Source of the DNA: Hydrogenophaga sp.
GTDB taxonomy: Bacteria; Pseudomonadota; Gammaproteobacteria; Burkholderiales; Burkholderiaceae_C
Assembly (NCBI GenBank): GCA_021154985.1
Contig: JAJNQE010000128.1
Location: 3,068 to 67,067 of the forward strand
Length of the DNA: 64,000 nt
Direction of reading: 5' to 3'
The position numbers and the translations under genes are program-made. Each line of letters begins with the position of its first letter. Positions within the stretch are counted from its first letter, which is position 1. The notes beneath the pieces are model-generated. The model had not been told where the DNA came from. It did no database searches and saw nothing but the letters and a program-made list of their open reading frames with translations. Positions 19,481 to 28,091 of this stretch are shown here, piece by piece.

Positions 19481-20251
19481 ATGATCCCCGTGAATACCCT
19501 AGGTCCCGACCACGGCGCTGTGGACGCCGTGTCGACCCGCGCACGCCGCCCGCGTGGCCTGGTGCCCGAAATCGTCGAGACGCTGGCCGCCGACATGCGC
19601 GAAGGCCGCTTGCAGACGGGCGACAAGCTGCCCACCGAGTCGGCGCTGATGAACCGCTTCGAGGTCAGCCGCACTGTGGTGCGCGAGGCCATCTCGCGGC
19701 TGCAGGCTTCGGGCGTGGTTGAAACGCGCCACGGCATCGGCACCTTTGTGATGGCGCCGGCCGAGCAGCACAACTTTCGCGTGGCGCCCGAGGATTTCGC
19801 CACCGTGGCCGACGTGATCTCGCTGCTGGAACTTCGCATCAGCCTGGAGAGCGAGGCCGCCAGCCTGGCCGCGCAGCGCCGCGATGACAGCCATTTGCAG
19901 AACATGGTGGCGGCCCTCGCGGCCTTTGAAGCATCGATTGCCGAGTCCTCCGACGCGGTGCCGTCGGACTTCCAGTTCCACATGGAGGTGGCGCGCGCCA
20001 CCGGCAACCGCCACTTCGCCGACCTCATGACCTACCTCGGCACCATGATCATTCCGCGCACCCGCATCAACACCGCCAGCAGCGACCCCGAAGGGCGCCT
20101 GGCTTACCTCAAGCGCGTGCACATCGAGCACCAGAACATCTACAACGCCATCCGCCTGCGCGATGCCGAAGCCGCCCGCAAGGCCATGCGCATCCATCTC
20201 TCGAACAGCCGCGAACGCCTGCGCCGCGCGCAACCCGACACCCTCCGCTGA
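19481..20251 (+). CDS. GntR-family regulator, FadR subfamily
   Basis: This 256-residue regulator has an N-terminal winged helix (LQTGDKLPTESALMNRFEVS, then TVVREAISRLQASG) and a C-terminal all-helical FCD domain with metal-site residues of the DFQFHMEVARATGN and HIEHQNIYNAIRLRD type. FCD proteins of this type sense sugar acids. It is divergent from the uronate operon and probably represses it until a uronate or aldarate derivative binds. The ATG at 19481 follows an AAGGAA stretch at a suitable distance. Confidence 0.92.
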   Translation: MIPVNTLGPDHGAVDAVSTRARRPRGLVPEIVETLAADMREGRLQTGDKLPTESALMNRFEVSRTVVREAISRLQASGVVETRHGIGTFVMAPAEQHNFRVAPEDFATVADVISLLELRISLESEAASLAAQRRDDSHLQNMVAALAAFEASIAESSDAVPSDFQFHMEVARATGNRHFADLMTYLGTMIIPRTRINTASSDPEGRLAYLKRVHIEHQNIYNAIRLRDAEAARKAMRIHLSNSRERLRRAQPDTLR

Positions 20252-20365
20252 GAGGGGCGGTAATGCCCCGCCCGTGGTGCGGACGGGCGATCAGCGGCTA
20301 CAGTGCGCCCACGCGCAGGCAGCGCCGGATGGGCCGGCCTTGCATTGCACCAACGGGATGTCGCC

Positions 20366-20950
20366 ATGCTGCTGTTGATCCTCGGTCTTGTGTTGTTTCT
20401 GGGCATCCACTCGGTGTCCATCGTCTCGGCCAGCGGGCGCAACCGCCTGGTGCAGCAACTGGGTGAGGTGCCGTGGAAGGGCCTGTATTCGCTGGTGTCG
20501 CTGGCGGGTTTTGCGCTGATCGTCATCGGCTACGGCGCTGCGCGCGAGGCGCCGGTGTTGCTCTACACGTTGCCCAATGGCTTTCGCCATCTGGCGGCTC
20601 TTCTGATGGTCCCGGTGTTCGTGCTGTTGTTCGCGGCGTATTTGCCCGGGCGCATCCAGCGCGCCGCCAAACACCCGATGCTGCTGGCGGTGAAGCTGTG
20701 GGCGCTGGCCCACCTGCTGGCCAACGGCACGCTGGCCGACGTGCTGCTCTTCGGTGGTTTCCTGGCCTGGGCGGTGGTGGACCGCATCTCGGTGAAAAAG
20801 CGCGCCGCTGCCGGGCTGTTGCGCCCCGGCCCCGTGTTGCCCGGCAGCAAGGCCAACGACGCGATCGCGCTGGTCGGTGGTCTGGGTCTCTACGTGTTGT
20901 TTGTGGTGTGGGCGCACGCCTGGCTGATCGGCGTGCGGCCCTTCGGCTGA
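20366..20950 (+). CDS. NnrU-family membrane protein
   Basis: This 194-residue protein has five or six hydrophobic helices and the NnrU signature: LGIHSVSIVSASGRNRL near the N-terminus and HPMLLAVKLWALAHLLANG in the middle. NnrU-type proteins resemble the eukaryotic isoprenoid reductase-related enzymes and were first seen near nitrite and nitric-oxide reductase genes; their biochemical role is unsettled. No denitrification genes are in the window. The start at 20366 removes an unrelated N-terminal extension. Confidence 0.85.
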   Translation: MLLLILGLVLFLGIHSVSIVSASGRNRLVQQLGEVPWKGLYSLVSLAGFALIVIGYGAAREAPVLLYTLPNGFRHLAALLMVPVFVLLFAAYLPGRIQRAAKHPMLLAVKLWALAHLLANGTLADVLLFGGFLAWAVVDRISVKKRAAAGLLRPGPVLPGSKANDAIALVGGLGLYVLFVVWAHAWLIGVRPFG

Positions 20951-21016
20951 GCCACTGGCGGGAACCCTCGGGCGCAGCAGGGCACCAACCGGGTCCACCC
21001 TTGAAACGACACGGAG

Positions 21017-22138
21017 ATGCCCTTGATCACACGTCCTATTGCCTTCTCGCTGGCCCTGGCCCTGGGCGGCCTCACATCGACGCTGGCGCAGGCCCAGACC
21101 ACCGAGGTGGTGGCCAGCGGCCTGCAGAACGCCTGGGGCGTGGCCTTCATCGGCGAAGGCCGCATGTTGGTCACCGAGCGGCCCGGGCGCATGCGCGTGG
21201 TGGGGGCCGACGGCCGCCTGGGCGCACCGCTGGCGGGCCTGCCAGCCATAGAAGCTGGCGGGCAGGGCGGCCTGCTCGACGTCGTCACCGACCGCAACTT
21301 CGCCACCAACCGCAAGGTGTATTTCTGCTACTCGGAGCCCGCGGCCAGCGGCGGTGGCAACTCCACCGCCATGGCGTCGGCCCAGCTGTCGGCCGATGCC
21401 ACACGGTTGAACGACGTCAAGGTCATCTTCAGCCAGCAGCCCAAGGTGAGCAGCCGCTCGCACTTTGGTTGCCGCATCGTGCAGACGGGTGACGGCAGCC
21501 TGTTCCTCACGCTGGGTGACCGCTACTCGCGCATGAACGACGCGCAGACCCTGGACAACCACCACGGCAAGGTGGTGCGGGTGAACGCCACCGGTGGCGC
21601 CCACCCGGGCAACCCGTTCGTGGGCCGTGCGGGCGCGCTGCCCGAGATCTGGAGCCTGGGCCACCGCAATGTGCAGGGCGCTGCGCTGTCGCCCGATGGG
21701 CGCCTCTGGACGTCGGAGCACGGCCCGCAAGGTGGCGACGAGATCAACCGCCCCGAGGCCGCCAAGAACCATGGCTGGCCCGTCATCACGTTTGGCGAGA
21801 ACTACGGCGGCGGCACCATCGGCGATGGCATCACCCGCAAGCCGGGGCTGGAGCAACCGCTGCACCAGTGGACACCGTCGATGGCACCGTCGGGTCTGGC
21901 CTTCGTGACGAGCGATCGCTATGGCCCGGCGTGGAAGGGCAGCCTGTTGGCCGGATCGCTCAAGTTCCGCTATTTGTCGCGCCTCGTCATCGAGGGCGAC
22001 CGCGTGGTGCGCGAAGAAAAACTGCTGCCCAACCTCAACCAGCGCGTGCGCGATGTGCGCCAGGGCCCCGACGGTTTCATCTACCTGCTGACCGACGACC
22101 GCGACGGCCAGCTCCTGCGCCTGCTGCCCGGACGCTGA
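21017..22138 (+). CDS. PQQ-dependent sugar dehydrogenase (soluble aldose dehydrogenase type)
   Basis: This 373-residue periplasmic protein has a signal peptide ending in AQAQ and a six-bladed propeller with family motifs GQGGLLDVVTDRNF, FLTLGDRYSRMNDAQTLDNH and TSEHGPQGGDEINRP. It resembles soluble glucose/aldose dehydrogenases that use pyrroloquinoline quinone. Gene order places it eight bases before egtB on the same strand, so the two are probably cotranscribed, although no metabolic link is clear. No PQQ biosynthesis genes are in the window. Confidence 0.9.
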   Translation: MPLITRPIAFSLALALGGLTSTLAQAQTTEVVASGLQNAWGVAFIGEGRMLVTERPGRMRVVGADGRLGAPLAGLPAIEAGGQGGLLDVVTDRNFATNRKVYFCYSEPAASGGGNSTAMASAQLSADATRLNDVKVIFSQQPKVSSRSHFGCRIVQTGDGSLFLTLGDRYSRMNDAQTLDNHHGKVVRVNATGGAHPGNPFVGRAGALPEIWSLGHRNVQGAALSPDGRLWTSEHGPQGGDEINRPEAAKNHGWPVITFGENYGGGTIGDGITRKPGLEQPLHQWTPSMAPSGLAFVTSDRYGPAWKGSLLAGSLKFRYLSRLVIEGDRVVREEKLLPNLNQRVRDVRQGPDGFIYLLTDDRDGQLLRLLPGR

Positions 22139-22146
22139 AAGACCCC

Positions 22147-23469
22147 ATGCGAAACGACTCACCCCAGCCAGCCGCTCCCTCTCTGGATGCAGACCGGGCT
22201 CAGCTGGTGCAGCGCTACCGGGCTGTGCGCAACCAGACACGCGCGCTCGCCGCACCGCTTTCGCCCGAAGACTGCCAGGCCCAGTCGATGGCGGATGCGA
22301 GCCCCACCAAATGGCACCTGGCCCATGTCACGTGGTTCTTCGAGACCTTCGTGCTGGAGCGCTTCGAGCCCGGTTTCAAGCCCTTCAACCCCGCGTTCCG
22401 CGTGCTCTACAACAGCTACTACAACGGCGTGGGTGAGCAGTTCGCGCGACCACAGCGGGGGCTGGTCACACGGCCCGATCTGGCCGAGGTGTGGCGCTGG
22501 CGCGAGCAGGTGGACGAGCGCATCGCGCAGCTGATCGCCCGCACCGACAGCGCCGATGCCTTGCGCCTGATCGAGATGGGCCTGCACCACGAGCAGCAGC
22601 ACCAGGAGTTGCTGCTCACCGACATCAAGCACCTGCTCTCCATCAACCCGCCGAGCCCGGCCTACCAGCGCGCCTGGCCGCTGACGCCGGTGGCGCCCGT
22701 GCCGGCGCGCTGGGTGGAGCGCGAAGGCGGACTGACCGAGATCGGCCACCTCGGCGTTGGCTTTGCGTTCGACAACGAATCCCCACGCCACCGCCAGTGG
22801 CTGGAGCCGCACGCGCTCATGAACCGCCCGGTGACGCACGGTGAGTGGCTCGACTTTGTGCGAGATAGCGGCTACACCGACCCGCGCTGGTGGCTTGCCG
22901 CCGGCTGGGACTGGGTGCGCACGCAGGGCGTGCGGGCGCCGCTCTACTGGACGCTGGCCCAGGAGCCCCACGCCCTGCCCACCGTGTTCACCCTGCACGG
23001 CGCCATGCCGCTCGACCCCCACACGCCGGTGGTGCACGTGAGCTACTTCGAGGCCGACGCCTACGCTCGCTGGGCCGCCGCCACGTTGCCTGGCCATGCC
23101 GGCGCACGCCTGCCCACCGAAGCCGAGTGGGAAGCCGCTGCGGCCACGCTGCCGGTGCAGGGCAACCTGCAGGACGCCGGCGCCCTGCACCCCATGCCCG
23201 CGCGGGTCAGCAGCGATGGCCTGGTGCAGATGTTCGGCGACGTGTGGGAATGGACCGCCAGCAGCTACAGCGCCTACCCCGGCTACCAACCCACCGAAGG
23301 CGCGGTGGGTGAGTACAACGGCAAGTTCATGGTCAACCAGACCGTGCTGCGCGGCGGCTCCTGCGCCACGCCGGCCTCGCACATCCGCGCGAGCTACCGC
23401 AACTTCTTTCCGACCGATGCGCGCTGGCAGTTCAGTGGGATACGAATAGCCAGGACGCTCACCGCGTGA
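22147..23469 (+). CDS. egtB: Ergothioneine biosynthesis sulfoxide synthase EgtB
   Basis: This 440-residue non-heme iron enzyme joins hercynine to a sulfur donor (cysteine or gamma-glutamylcysteine) with oxygen, giving a sulfoxide on the route to ergothioneine. The N-terminal DinB-like domain carries the iron ligands His60 (KWHLAH) and His148/His152 in HHEQQHQE. The C-terminal FGE-sulfatase domain has RLPTEAEWEAAA and VWEWTASSYSAYPGY. Its partner EgtD is encoded 3.6 kb away on the same strand, past a transporter operon. The 3' end overlaps the convergent permease gene by 11 bases. Confidence 0.93.
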   Translation: MRNDSPQPAAPSLDADRAQLVQRYRAVRNQTRALAAPLSPEDCQAQSMADASPTKWHLAHVTWFFETFVLERFEPGFKPFNPAFRVLYNSYYNGVGEQFARPQRGLVTRPDLAEVWRWREQVDERIAQLIARTDSADALRLIEMGLHHEQQHQELLLTDIKHLLSINPPSPAYQRAWPLTPVAPVPARWVEREGGLTEIGHLGVGFAFDNESPRHRQWLEPHALMNRPVTHGEWLDFVRDSGYTDPRWWLAAGWDWVRTQGVRAPLYWTLAQEPHALPTVFTLHGAMPLDPHTPVVHVSYFEADAYARWAAATLPGHAGARLPTEAEWEAAAATLPVQGNLQDAGALHPMPARVSSDGLVQMFGDVWEWTASSYSAYPGYQPTEGAVGEYNGKFMVNQTVLRGGSCATPASHIRASYRNFFPTDARWQFSGIRIARTLTA

Positions 23470-24364
23470 GCAGCCGCCGAGCCCCGTGGCTCGATGCGTC
23501 CACCACCGCCACCATGAGCAGCATGGCGCCGAGGATGGTGGCGGTCTTGTTCATCTGGAACAGGCCCATGTGGAACGCCAGCAGCTGACCCAGGCCGCCC
23601 GCACCCACCACGCCCAGCACGGCGGCGGCGCGGATGTTGTTCTCCCAGCGGTAGAGTGTGTAGCTCATGAGCTGCGGCAGCACCTGCGGCAGCGTGGCGT
23701 AGAGGAACACGCGGCCATTGCCCACGCCCTGGGTGCGCAGTGCGTCGCCGGGGCCGGGCGGGGCGTTTTCAATCGCTTCGGCAAACAGGCGACCCAGCAC
23801 ACCGGTGGTGTGAAAGGCCAGCGCCAGCGTGCCGGCAAACGGGCCCAGGCCGGCCGAGATGAGCAGCAGCGCGGCCCACACCAGCTCGGGGATGCTGCGC
23901 AGTGCGTTGAGCACCCAGCGGGTGGGGGCACGGGCCCAGGCCGTGTCGGCGGCGTGCAGTCGGCTGGCGGGCAGGGCGAGCGCCAGACCGACCGCGGCGG
24001 CCAGCGCCGTGCCCAATGCCGACATGGCCAGCGTTTCCCACGCGCCAATGGCGACCTTGTTCACAAACGCGGGCGAGAGGTCGGGCGTGAAAAATTCCGC
24101 TACAAAGCGGCCCATGCTGCGCGCGGCGTCCAACGAGAGAAACTGCGCCCACTGCAAATCGAGCGACGCAAAACTGGCGATCACCAGCACCACGAGGCCG
24201 GCGACAAACCAGCAGGCTTTGCAGCGCGCGTCAAACAAGCGCGGCGGCAGTTTGTAGGGTGGGTTGGCGGCGTGACCCCCACGCTTGTCACTGCGTGTAC
24301 TGCGCTGCCCCCCAAGGGGGCTCTCGCCGCTTGGGGCGGCCCGGCGCTGCTCGGCAGGCTTCAT
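23459..24364 (-). CDS. ABC transporter permease, PhnE-type (selenium oxyanion candidate), second copy
   Basis: This 301-residue membrane protein has about six helices and the binding-protein-dependent permease motif EAIENAPPGPGDALRTQGVGNG, the EAA loop that docks the ATPase. It is a paralogue of the permease gene immediately upstream, coupled by an ATGA overlap. The first ~40 residues (to about residue 41) lie in a GC-rich dispersed repeat and are not expected to be conserved; translation could really begin downstream. In context with the PhnD-like binding protein it likely carries selenate or selenite rather than phosphonate. Confidence 0.85.
   Translation of the reverse strand: MKPAEQRRAAPSGESPLGGQRSTRSDKRGGHAANPPYKLPPRLFDARCKACWFVAGLVVLVIASFASLDLQWAQFLSLDAARSMGRFVAEFFTPDLSPAFVNKVAIGAWETLAMSALGTALAAAVGLALALPASRLHAADTAWARAPTRWVLNALRSIPELVWAALLLISAGLGPFAGTLALAFHTTGVLGRLFAEAIENAPPGPGDALRTQGVGNGRVFLYATLPQVLPQLMSYTLYRWENNIRAAAVLGVVGAGGLGQLLAFHMGLFQMNKTATILGAMLLMVAVVDASSHGARRLLTR
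24264..24360. repeat. Dispersed palindromic repeat, Comamonadaceae type
   Basis: The segment contains CCCCCCAAGGGGG (24308-24320) and GCCGCTTGGGGCGGC (24326-24340), a pair of stems that I recall as a frequently repeated intergenic element in Comamonadaceae genomes. Here it overlaps the N-terminal coding part of the second permease gene and reaches the ATG. Confirmation needs a genome-wide copy count. Confidence 0.6.
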
Positions 24365-25203
24365 CCGAGCGATTTCCTGAGCATCGAGCTCACCCGGTCC
24401 GCCAGCGCCACCAGCAGCACGAACACCAACAGCATGGTGGCCACCTCGCCGCCGTTGAACATCTTCATGGAATTGTCGAGCTGCTGGCCAAGGCCGCCCG
24501 CACCCACAAAGCCGAGCACCACCGACGAGCGGATCGCGCATTCCCAGCGGTACACGGTGTAGCTGGTGAGCTCGGCTGCGTTGGTCGGCAGCAGGCAGTA
24601 AAAGAAGGCTTGCAGGCGACCACTGCCGTTGCGCAGCAGCGTTTCGGTGGCGTGGCTCTCACCGCTTTCCAGAATCTCGCCGTACACCTTGCCGAGCATG
24701 CCGCCGTAGGTGAGCGCGATCGCCAGCACGCCGGCGGTGGGGCCCAGGCCGACCACGCGCACGAACACCAACGCCCACACCAGCTCGGGTACGCTGCGCA
24801 AAACGATGAGCAGCCACCGAACGAGTTGCCGGCACCAGAACGGCCCGCGCGCCATGCGGCCCGAGAGCGCCGAGACCGACAGCAGGCGCACCGACATCAG
24901 CGCCAGCGGAATCGCCACCACCAGCGCCAGCGTGACCCCGGCGGTGGCCATGGCCACGGTGCGCCAGGTCTCTCGTGCCACCATGCCCATGAACTCGGCG
25001 TTCACCACCAGCGGCCAGAAGGTGGCCAGGAACTGGCGGCTGACCTTGAGGTTGTCGGGCTCCAGAAAAATCCAGGGCTTGAACTCGGTGGCCACCATCA
25101 GCGGCCACAGCAGCACGGCGCCCAGGCCGAGCCAGAACACGCGGCCCGTCCAGGCGGGGTCGCGCGCGGGGGCGCTGCGCAAGGAGGTGGCCGCCGTGCC
25201 CAT
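24361..25203 (-). CDS. ABC transporter permease, PhnE-type (selenium oxyanion candidate), first copy
   Basis: This 280-residue integral membrane protein has about six helices. The EAA-type loop is GEILESGESHATETLLRNGS, and YRWECAIRSSVVLGFVGAGG is typical of PhnE-like permeases. Two bases separate it from the ATPase gene, and its stop overlaps the second permease. It is expected to form a heterodimer with that paralogue. The same gene family is found with SelD-linked genes, which supports a selenium oxyanion as cargo; phosphonate remains an alternative. Confidence 0.87.
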   Translation of the reverse strand: MGTAATSLRSAPARDPAWTGRVFWLGLGAVLLWPLMVATEFKPWIFLEPDNLKVSRQFLATFWPLVVNAEFMGMVARETWRTVAMATAGVTLALVVAIPLALMSVRLLSVSALSGRMARGPFWCRQLVRWLLIVLRSVPELVWALVFVRVVGLGPTAGVLAIALTYGGMLGKVYGEILESGESHATETLLRNGSGRLQAFFYCLLPTNAAELTSYTVYRWECAIRSSVVLGFVGAGGLGQQLDNSMKMFNGGEVATMLLVFVLLVALADRVSSMLRKSLG

Positions 25204-25205
25204 GC

Positions 25206-26039
25206 TCAGCGGCAGTGCATGACAGCGGGTTGCGGCGCTGACGGCTGATCGGCCACCACCGCCGGCACCTCGCCACGCAGCTCGTGTTCGAACTGGTCGT
25301 ACAGGCGCGCCAGCCGCTCCTGTGTGACTTCGGAAGCCGGCAGGTCGAAGGCCAGCTGGCCATCACGCAAGCCGACGATGCGCGGGAAGTGGGCCAGCGC
25401 CACGTCCACCTGGTGCAGCGTGGCCACCAGCGTCACGCCGCGTTCGCGCGCGCCGTCCTGCAGCGCGGTCACAGCCTGTTTCGAGCGTGTGGGGTCCAGG
25501 GCCGACAAGGGTTCGTCGATCAGCCACAGCTTGGCCGGCGCGAGCAGCGCACGCGCCAGCCCCACGCGCTGGCGTTCGCCGCCCGAGAGCCTGTCCACCC
25601 GCTCGAAGAGCTTGTCGGCGAGGTCGAAGTGGTCCAGCGCGTCAAAGGCGGCCGGGATGTCGCTGGGGTAGAAGAGCGAGCGCAGGCTGGCCAGCAAACC
25701 CATGGCCGGCAGGCGCGCTGCGAGCACCGAGGTGACCACGCGTTGGCGCGGTGGCAGTGGCGGCACTTGCGGCGCGAGAAAGAGCTGGCCGCGCTGGCGT
25801 TGCAATTGGCTGCGCGGCAGCCCCCATGGGTTGCGCCCATCCAACTGAAGCAAGCCTTCGGTGGGCGGCAGCGCGCAGGCCATGACCTGCAGCAGCGTGG
25901 TCTTGCCTGCGCCCGACGGGCCGATCACCGCGACCTGCTCGCCCGAGGCGATGTGCAGGTCGAGCGAGCGCAATGCAGGCGCGTGACCTGCGCGCGCGGC
26001 CGGGTGGCGTGCCGAGACGCCTTGCAGTGCGATGTTCAA
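25206..26039 (-). CDS. ABC transporter ATP-binding protein, PhnC-type
   Basis: This 277-residue ATPase powers the adjacent permeases. It shows Walker A GPSGAGKTT, signature LSGGERQRVGLARALL, Walker B LWLIDEP, and the switch histidine in VATLHQVD. The only start that keeps the Walker A region in place is a TTG at 26039, sixteen bases after the binding-protein stop; the ribosome-binding site is weak, so translation may depend on coupling. A C-terminal tail of about 35 residues exceeds the usual PhnC length. Confidence 0.9.
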   Translation of the reverse strand: MNIALQGVSARHPAARAGHAPALRSLDLHIASGEQVAVIGPSGAGKTTLLQVMACALPPTEGLLQLDGRNPWGLPRSQLQRQRGQLFLAPQVPPLPPRQRVVTSVLAARLPAMGLLASLRSLFYPSDIPAAFDALDHFDLADKLFERVDRLSGGERQRVGLARALLAPAKLWLIDEPLSALDPTRSKQAVTALQDGARERGVTLVATLHQVDVALAHFPRIVGLRDGQLAFDLPASEVTQERLARLYDQFEHELRGEVPAVVADQPSAPQPAVMHCR

Positions 26040-26055
26040 GCGGGCGACCTGGCGA

Positions 26056-26919
26056 TCAGAGCAGGCCGGCGCTGCGCGCAGCGGCTTCCAGGCCTTTGTA
26101 GTTCTCCGGCTTGGTCTCGATGTAGCGCGTGGCGCGGTTGAGCTTCAAGATCTCGGCGTGCTCGGGGTTGGCTGGCGACAGGCCGGTCAGTGCGGCCTTG
26201 ATCTTCTGCTGCATGGCCACCGGCGTGTCGGCGTGCACCGACCAGTTGTAGTTGAAGTAACCCGGCGTGGTGAAGAACACGTCGACCGCCTTGGTGTCGA
26301 CCTTGTTTTCGGCCACGAATTTTTTCCACACGGTGATGTCGAGCGCGGCCGCGTCGACCTTGCCGCTGACCACCGACGCGATGGTGGCGTCGTGCGCGCC
26401 GCTGTAGGCGATGCGGCGGAAGTCTTTCTCGGGTTCGATGTTGGCCGCCAGCAGGAAACTGCGCGGCATCAGGTGGCCCGAGGTGCTGCTCTGCGAGCCG
26501 AACGACACCTGCTTGCCCTTCATGTCGGCCAGGGTCTTGATGCCCGAGTCGGTCTTGGCGATGAAGACCGACTGGAACTTGGTGTCTTCCTCGCGCTGGG
26601 CCAGCGGCACGATCTTGCCGCCCGAGCGGATGTTGGCCTGCACAAAGGTGAAACCACCGAACCAGACCAGATCGACCTTCTTGTTGACCAGCGCTTCCAC
26701 GGCGGCGGGGTAGTCGCTCACCGGGGTGAACTCGACTTTGACGCCGAGTTGTTTTTCGAGGTAGCTGGCCAGGGGCGTGAACTTGCGGATCTGCTCGGTG
26801 GCGGCTTCTTCGGGGATGGTGGTGACGCGGAACACGGCTTGTGCGTGGGCGGCGGCGGTGAGGCTGAGCACGGCGCAGGTGAAGAGTGCGCGCAGGGTGC
26901 GAGGGGTGTTTTTGAACAT
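26056..26919 (-). CDS. Putative selenate ABC transporter binding protein (PhnD-like)
   Basis: This 287-residue periplasmic protein has a signal peptide ending in AAHAQ. The mature part begins VFRVTTIPEEAATEQIRKF and contains DYPAAVEALVNKKVDLVWFG, GFTFVQANIRSG and SFGSQSSTSGHLMPRSF, which match the PhnD-related group annotated as putative selenate-binding proteins near SelD-linked genes (TIGR04553) better than true PhnD. It is the first gene of the four-gene transporter operon and lies between egtB and egtD, 4 kb from the sen genes, which supports selenium as the ligand. Direct binding evidence is lacking. Confidence 0.82.
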   Translation of the reverse strand: MFKNTPRTLRALFTCAVLSLTAAAHAQAVFRVTTIPEEAATEQIRKFTPLASYLEKQLGVKVEFTPVSDYPAAVEALVNKKVDLVWFGGFTFVQANIRSGGKIVPLAQREEDTKFQSVFIAKTDSGIKTLADMKGKQVSFGSQSSTSGHLMPRSFLLAANIEPEKDFRRIAYSGAHDATIASVVSGKVDAAALDITVWKKFVAENKVDTKAVDVFFTTPGYFNYNWSVHADTPVAMQQKIKAALTGLSPANPEHAEILKLNRATRYIETKPENYKGLEAAARSAGLL

Positions 26920-26975
26920 GGTGAATCCGGTCAAGAGGGATTGGGGAGGGCGTATTAGACCCGACCCGCTCACAC

Positions 26976-26993
26976 CGCGCGCCCTGGCGCGCG
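26976..26993. repeat. GC hairpin in the divergent transporter-egtD intergenic region
   Basis: CGCGCGCC and GGCGCGCG form a perfect inverted repeat around CT, midway between the divergent transporter and egtD genes. It may be an operator or simply a stem of the transporter leader (TAATAC at 26959-26954 is a possible -10 for the minus strand). Confidence 0.35.
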
Positions 26994-27089
26994 AGTGACC
27001 GTCAGCTTTGCAAGCCCCTGTAAGAAAGCGGGGCACCGCACCGACTTTGAAAGACGCCTCCGCTATAAAGACCGTTCCCGAAAGTGCCC

Positions 27090-28091
27090 ATGCCCATCCA
27101 GACCCCCGCACCGCCCTTCATCCAGCTGCACTTTGAAGACCACGCCGCCTTGCGCGCAGAAATCGTGGCCGGCTTGCTGGAAACACCGGCCCACATCGCG
27201 CCCAAGTTCCTCTATGACGCGCTGGGCTCTCGCCTGTTCGACGCCATCACCGAGTTGCCCGAGTACTACCCCACGCGCACCGAGGCGGCGATCTTCCAGC
27301 AGCACGGCGCCGACATGGCACGGCTGGTGCCCGGGGGATCGATCCTGCTCGATCTGGGGGCGGGCAGTTGTGCCAAGGCCGCGCGCTTGTTCCCGGTGCT
27401 GCGCCCGGCGGCCTACGTGGCGATCGACATCTCGGTGGACTATTTGCGCGACACCCTGCAGCAATTGCAGCAGCAGCACCCCGCGCTGGCCATGCTGGGC
27501 CTGGGCATGGATTTTTCAAGCCGCTTCGCGCTCGGCGCCGAGGTGGCCGACTGGCTCGCCGACGGCCCGGCCGCGCAGGCGCCGCGCGTGGTGTTCTACC
27601 CCGGCTCCAGCATCGGCAACTTCAACCCGGACGAGGCGCTGGCCTTGCTCAAACAGGCGCACGCGGTGTGCCGCTCGGGTGGGGCTGGCGGCGGGCTGTT
27701 GATCGGTGTGGACCGTGTCAAACCGCGCGCCGTGCTGGAGCCGGCTTATGACGACGCGCTGGGTGTCACGGCCGCCTTCAACCGCAACCTGTTGCTCAAT
27801 GTGAACCGCGTGCTCGGCGCCGACTTTGCGCCGGCCGCCTGGCGCCACGTGGGGCTGTTCAACACGGAGCGGTCGCGCATTGAAATGCACCTGGAAGCCA
27901 GCACGCAGCAGACCGTGCGCTGGGCCGGTGGTCATCGTGTTTTTGCCGCGGGCGAAAGGCTGCACACCGAGAGTTCGTACAAGTGGCAGCCCGAGGCCTT
28001 TGAAGCGGTGTTGCGAGACGCCGGCTTTGGCGCCGCACGCCACTGGAGCGACCCGCAGGGCTGGTTCAGCGTGTTCTGGGCACCGGCCTGA
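27090..28091 (+). CDS. egtD: L-histidine N-alpha-methyltransferase
   Basis: This 333-residue SAM-dependent enzyme trimethylates histidine to hercynine, the shared precursor of ergothioneine and selenoneine. Family features are SRLFDAITELPEYYPTRTEA near residue 50, the SAM loop LLDLGAGSCAKA, and YPGSSIGNFNP. The histidine-site segments FNRNLLLNVNRVLGADF and IEMHLEAS are present. The ATG at 27090 is preferred over a GTG six bases upstream. A TATAAA sits at 27064 as a possible -10. Its 3' end overlaps the convergent EamA gene by 26 bases. Confidence 0.95.
   Translation: MPIQTPAPPFIQLHFEDHAALRAEIVAGLLETPAHIAPKFLYDALGSRLFDAITELPEYYPTRTEAAIFQQHGADMARLVPGGSILLDLGAGSCAKAARLFPVLRPAAYVAIDISVDYLRDTLQQLQQQHPALAMLGLGMDFSSRFALGAEVADWLADGPAAQAPRVVFYPGSSIGNFNPDEALALLKQAHAVCRSGGAGGGLLIGVDRVKPRAVLEPAYDDALGVTAAFNRNLLLNVNRVLGADFAPAAWRHVGLFNTERSRIEMHLEASTQQTVRWAGGHRVFAAGERLHTESSYKWQPEAFEAVLRDAGFGAARHWSDPQGWFSVFWAPA

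Noticed and set aside
23459..26919. Phosphonate transporter PhnCDE
   Set aside because: No C-P lyase or phosphonatase genes nearby, and the binding protein resembles the putative selenate group; kept only as an alternative.
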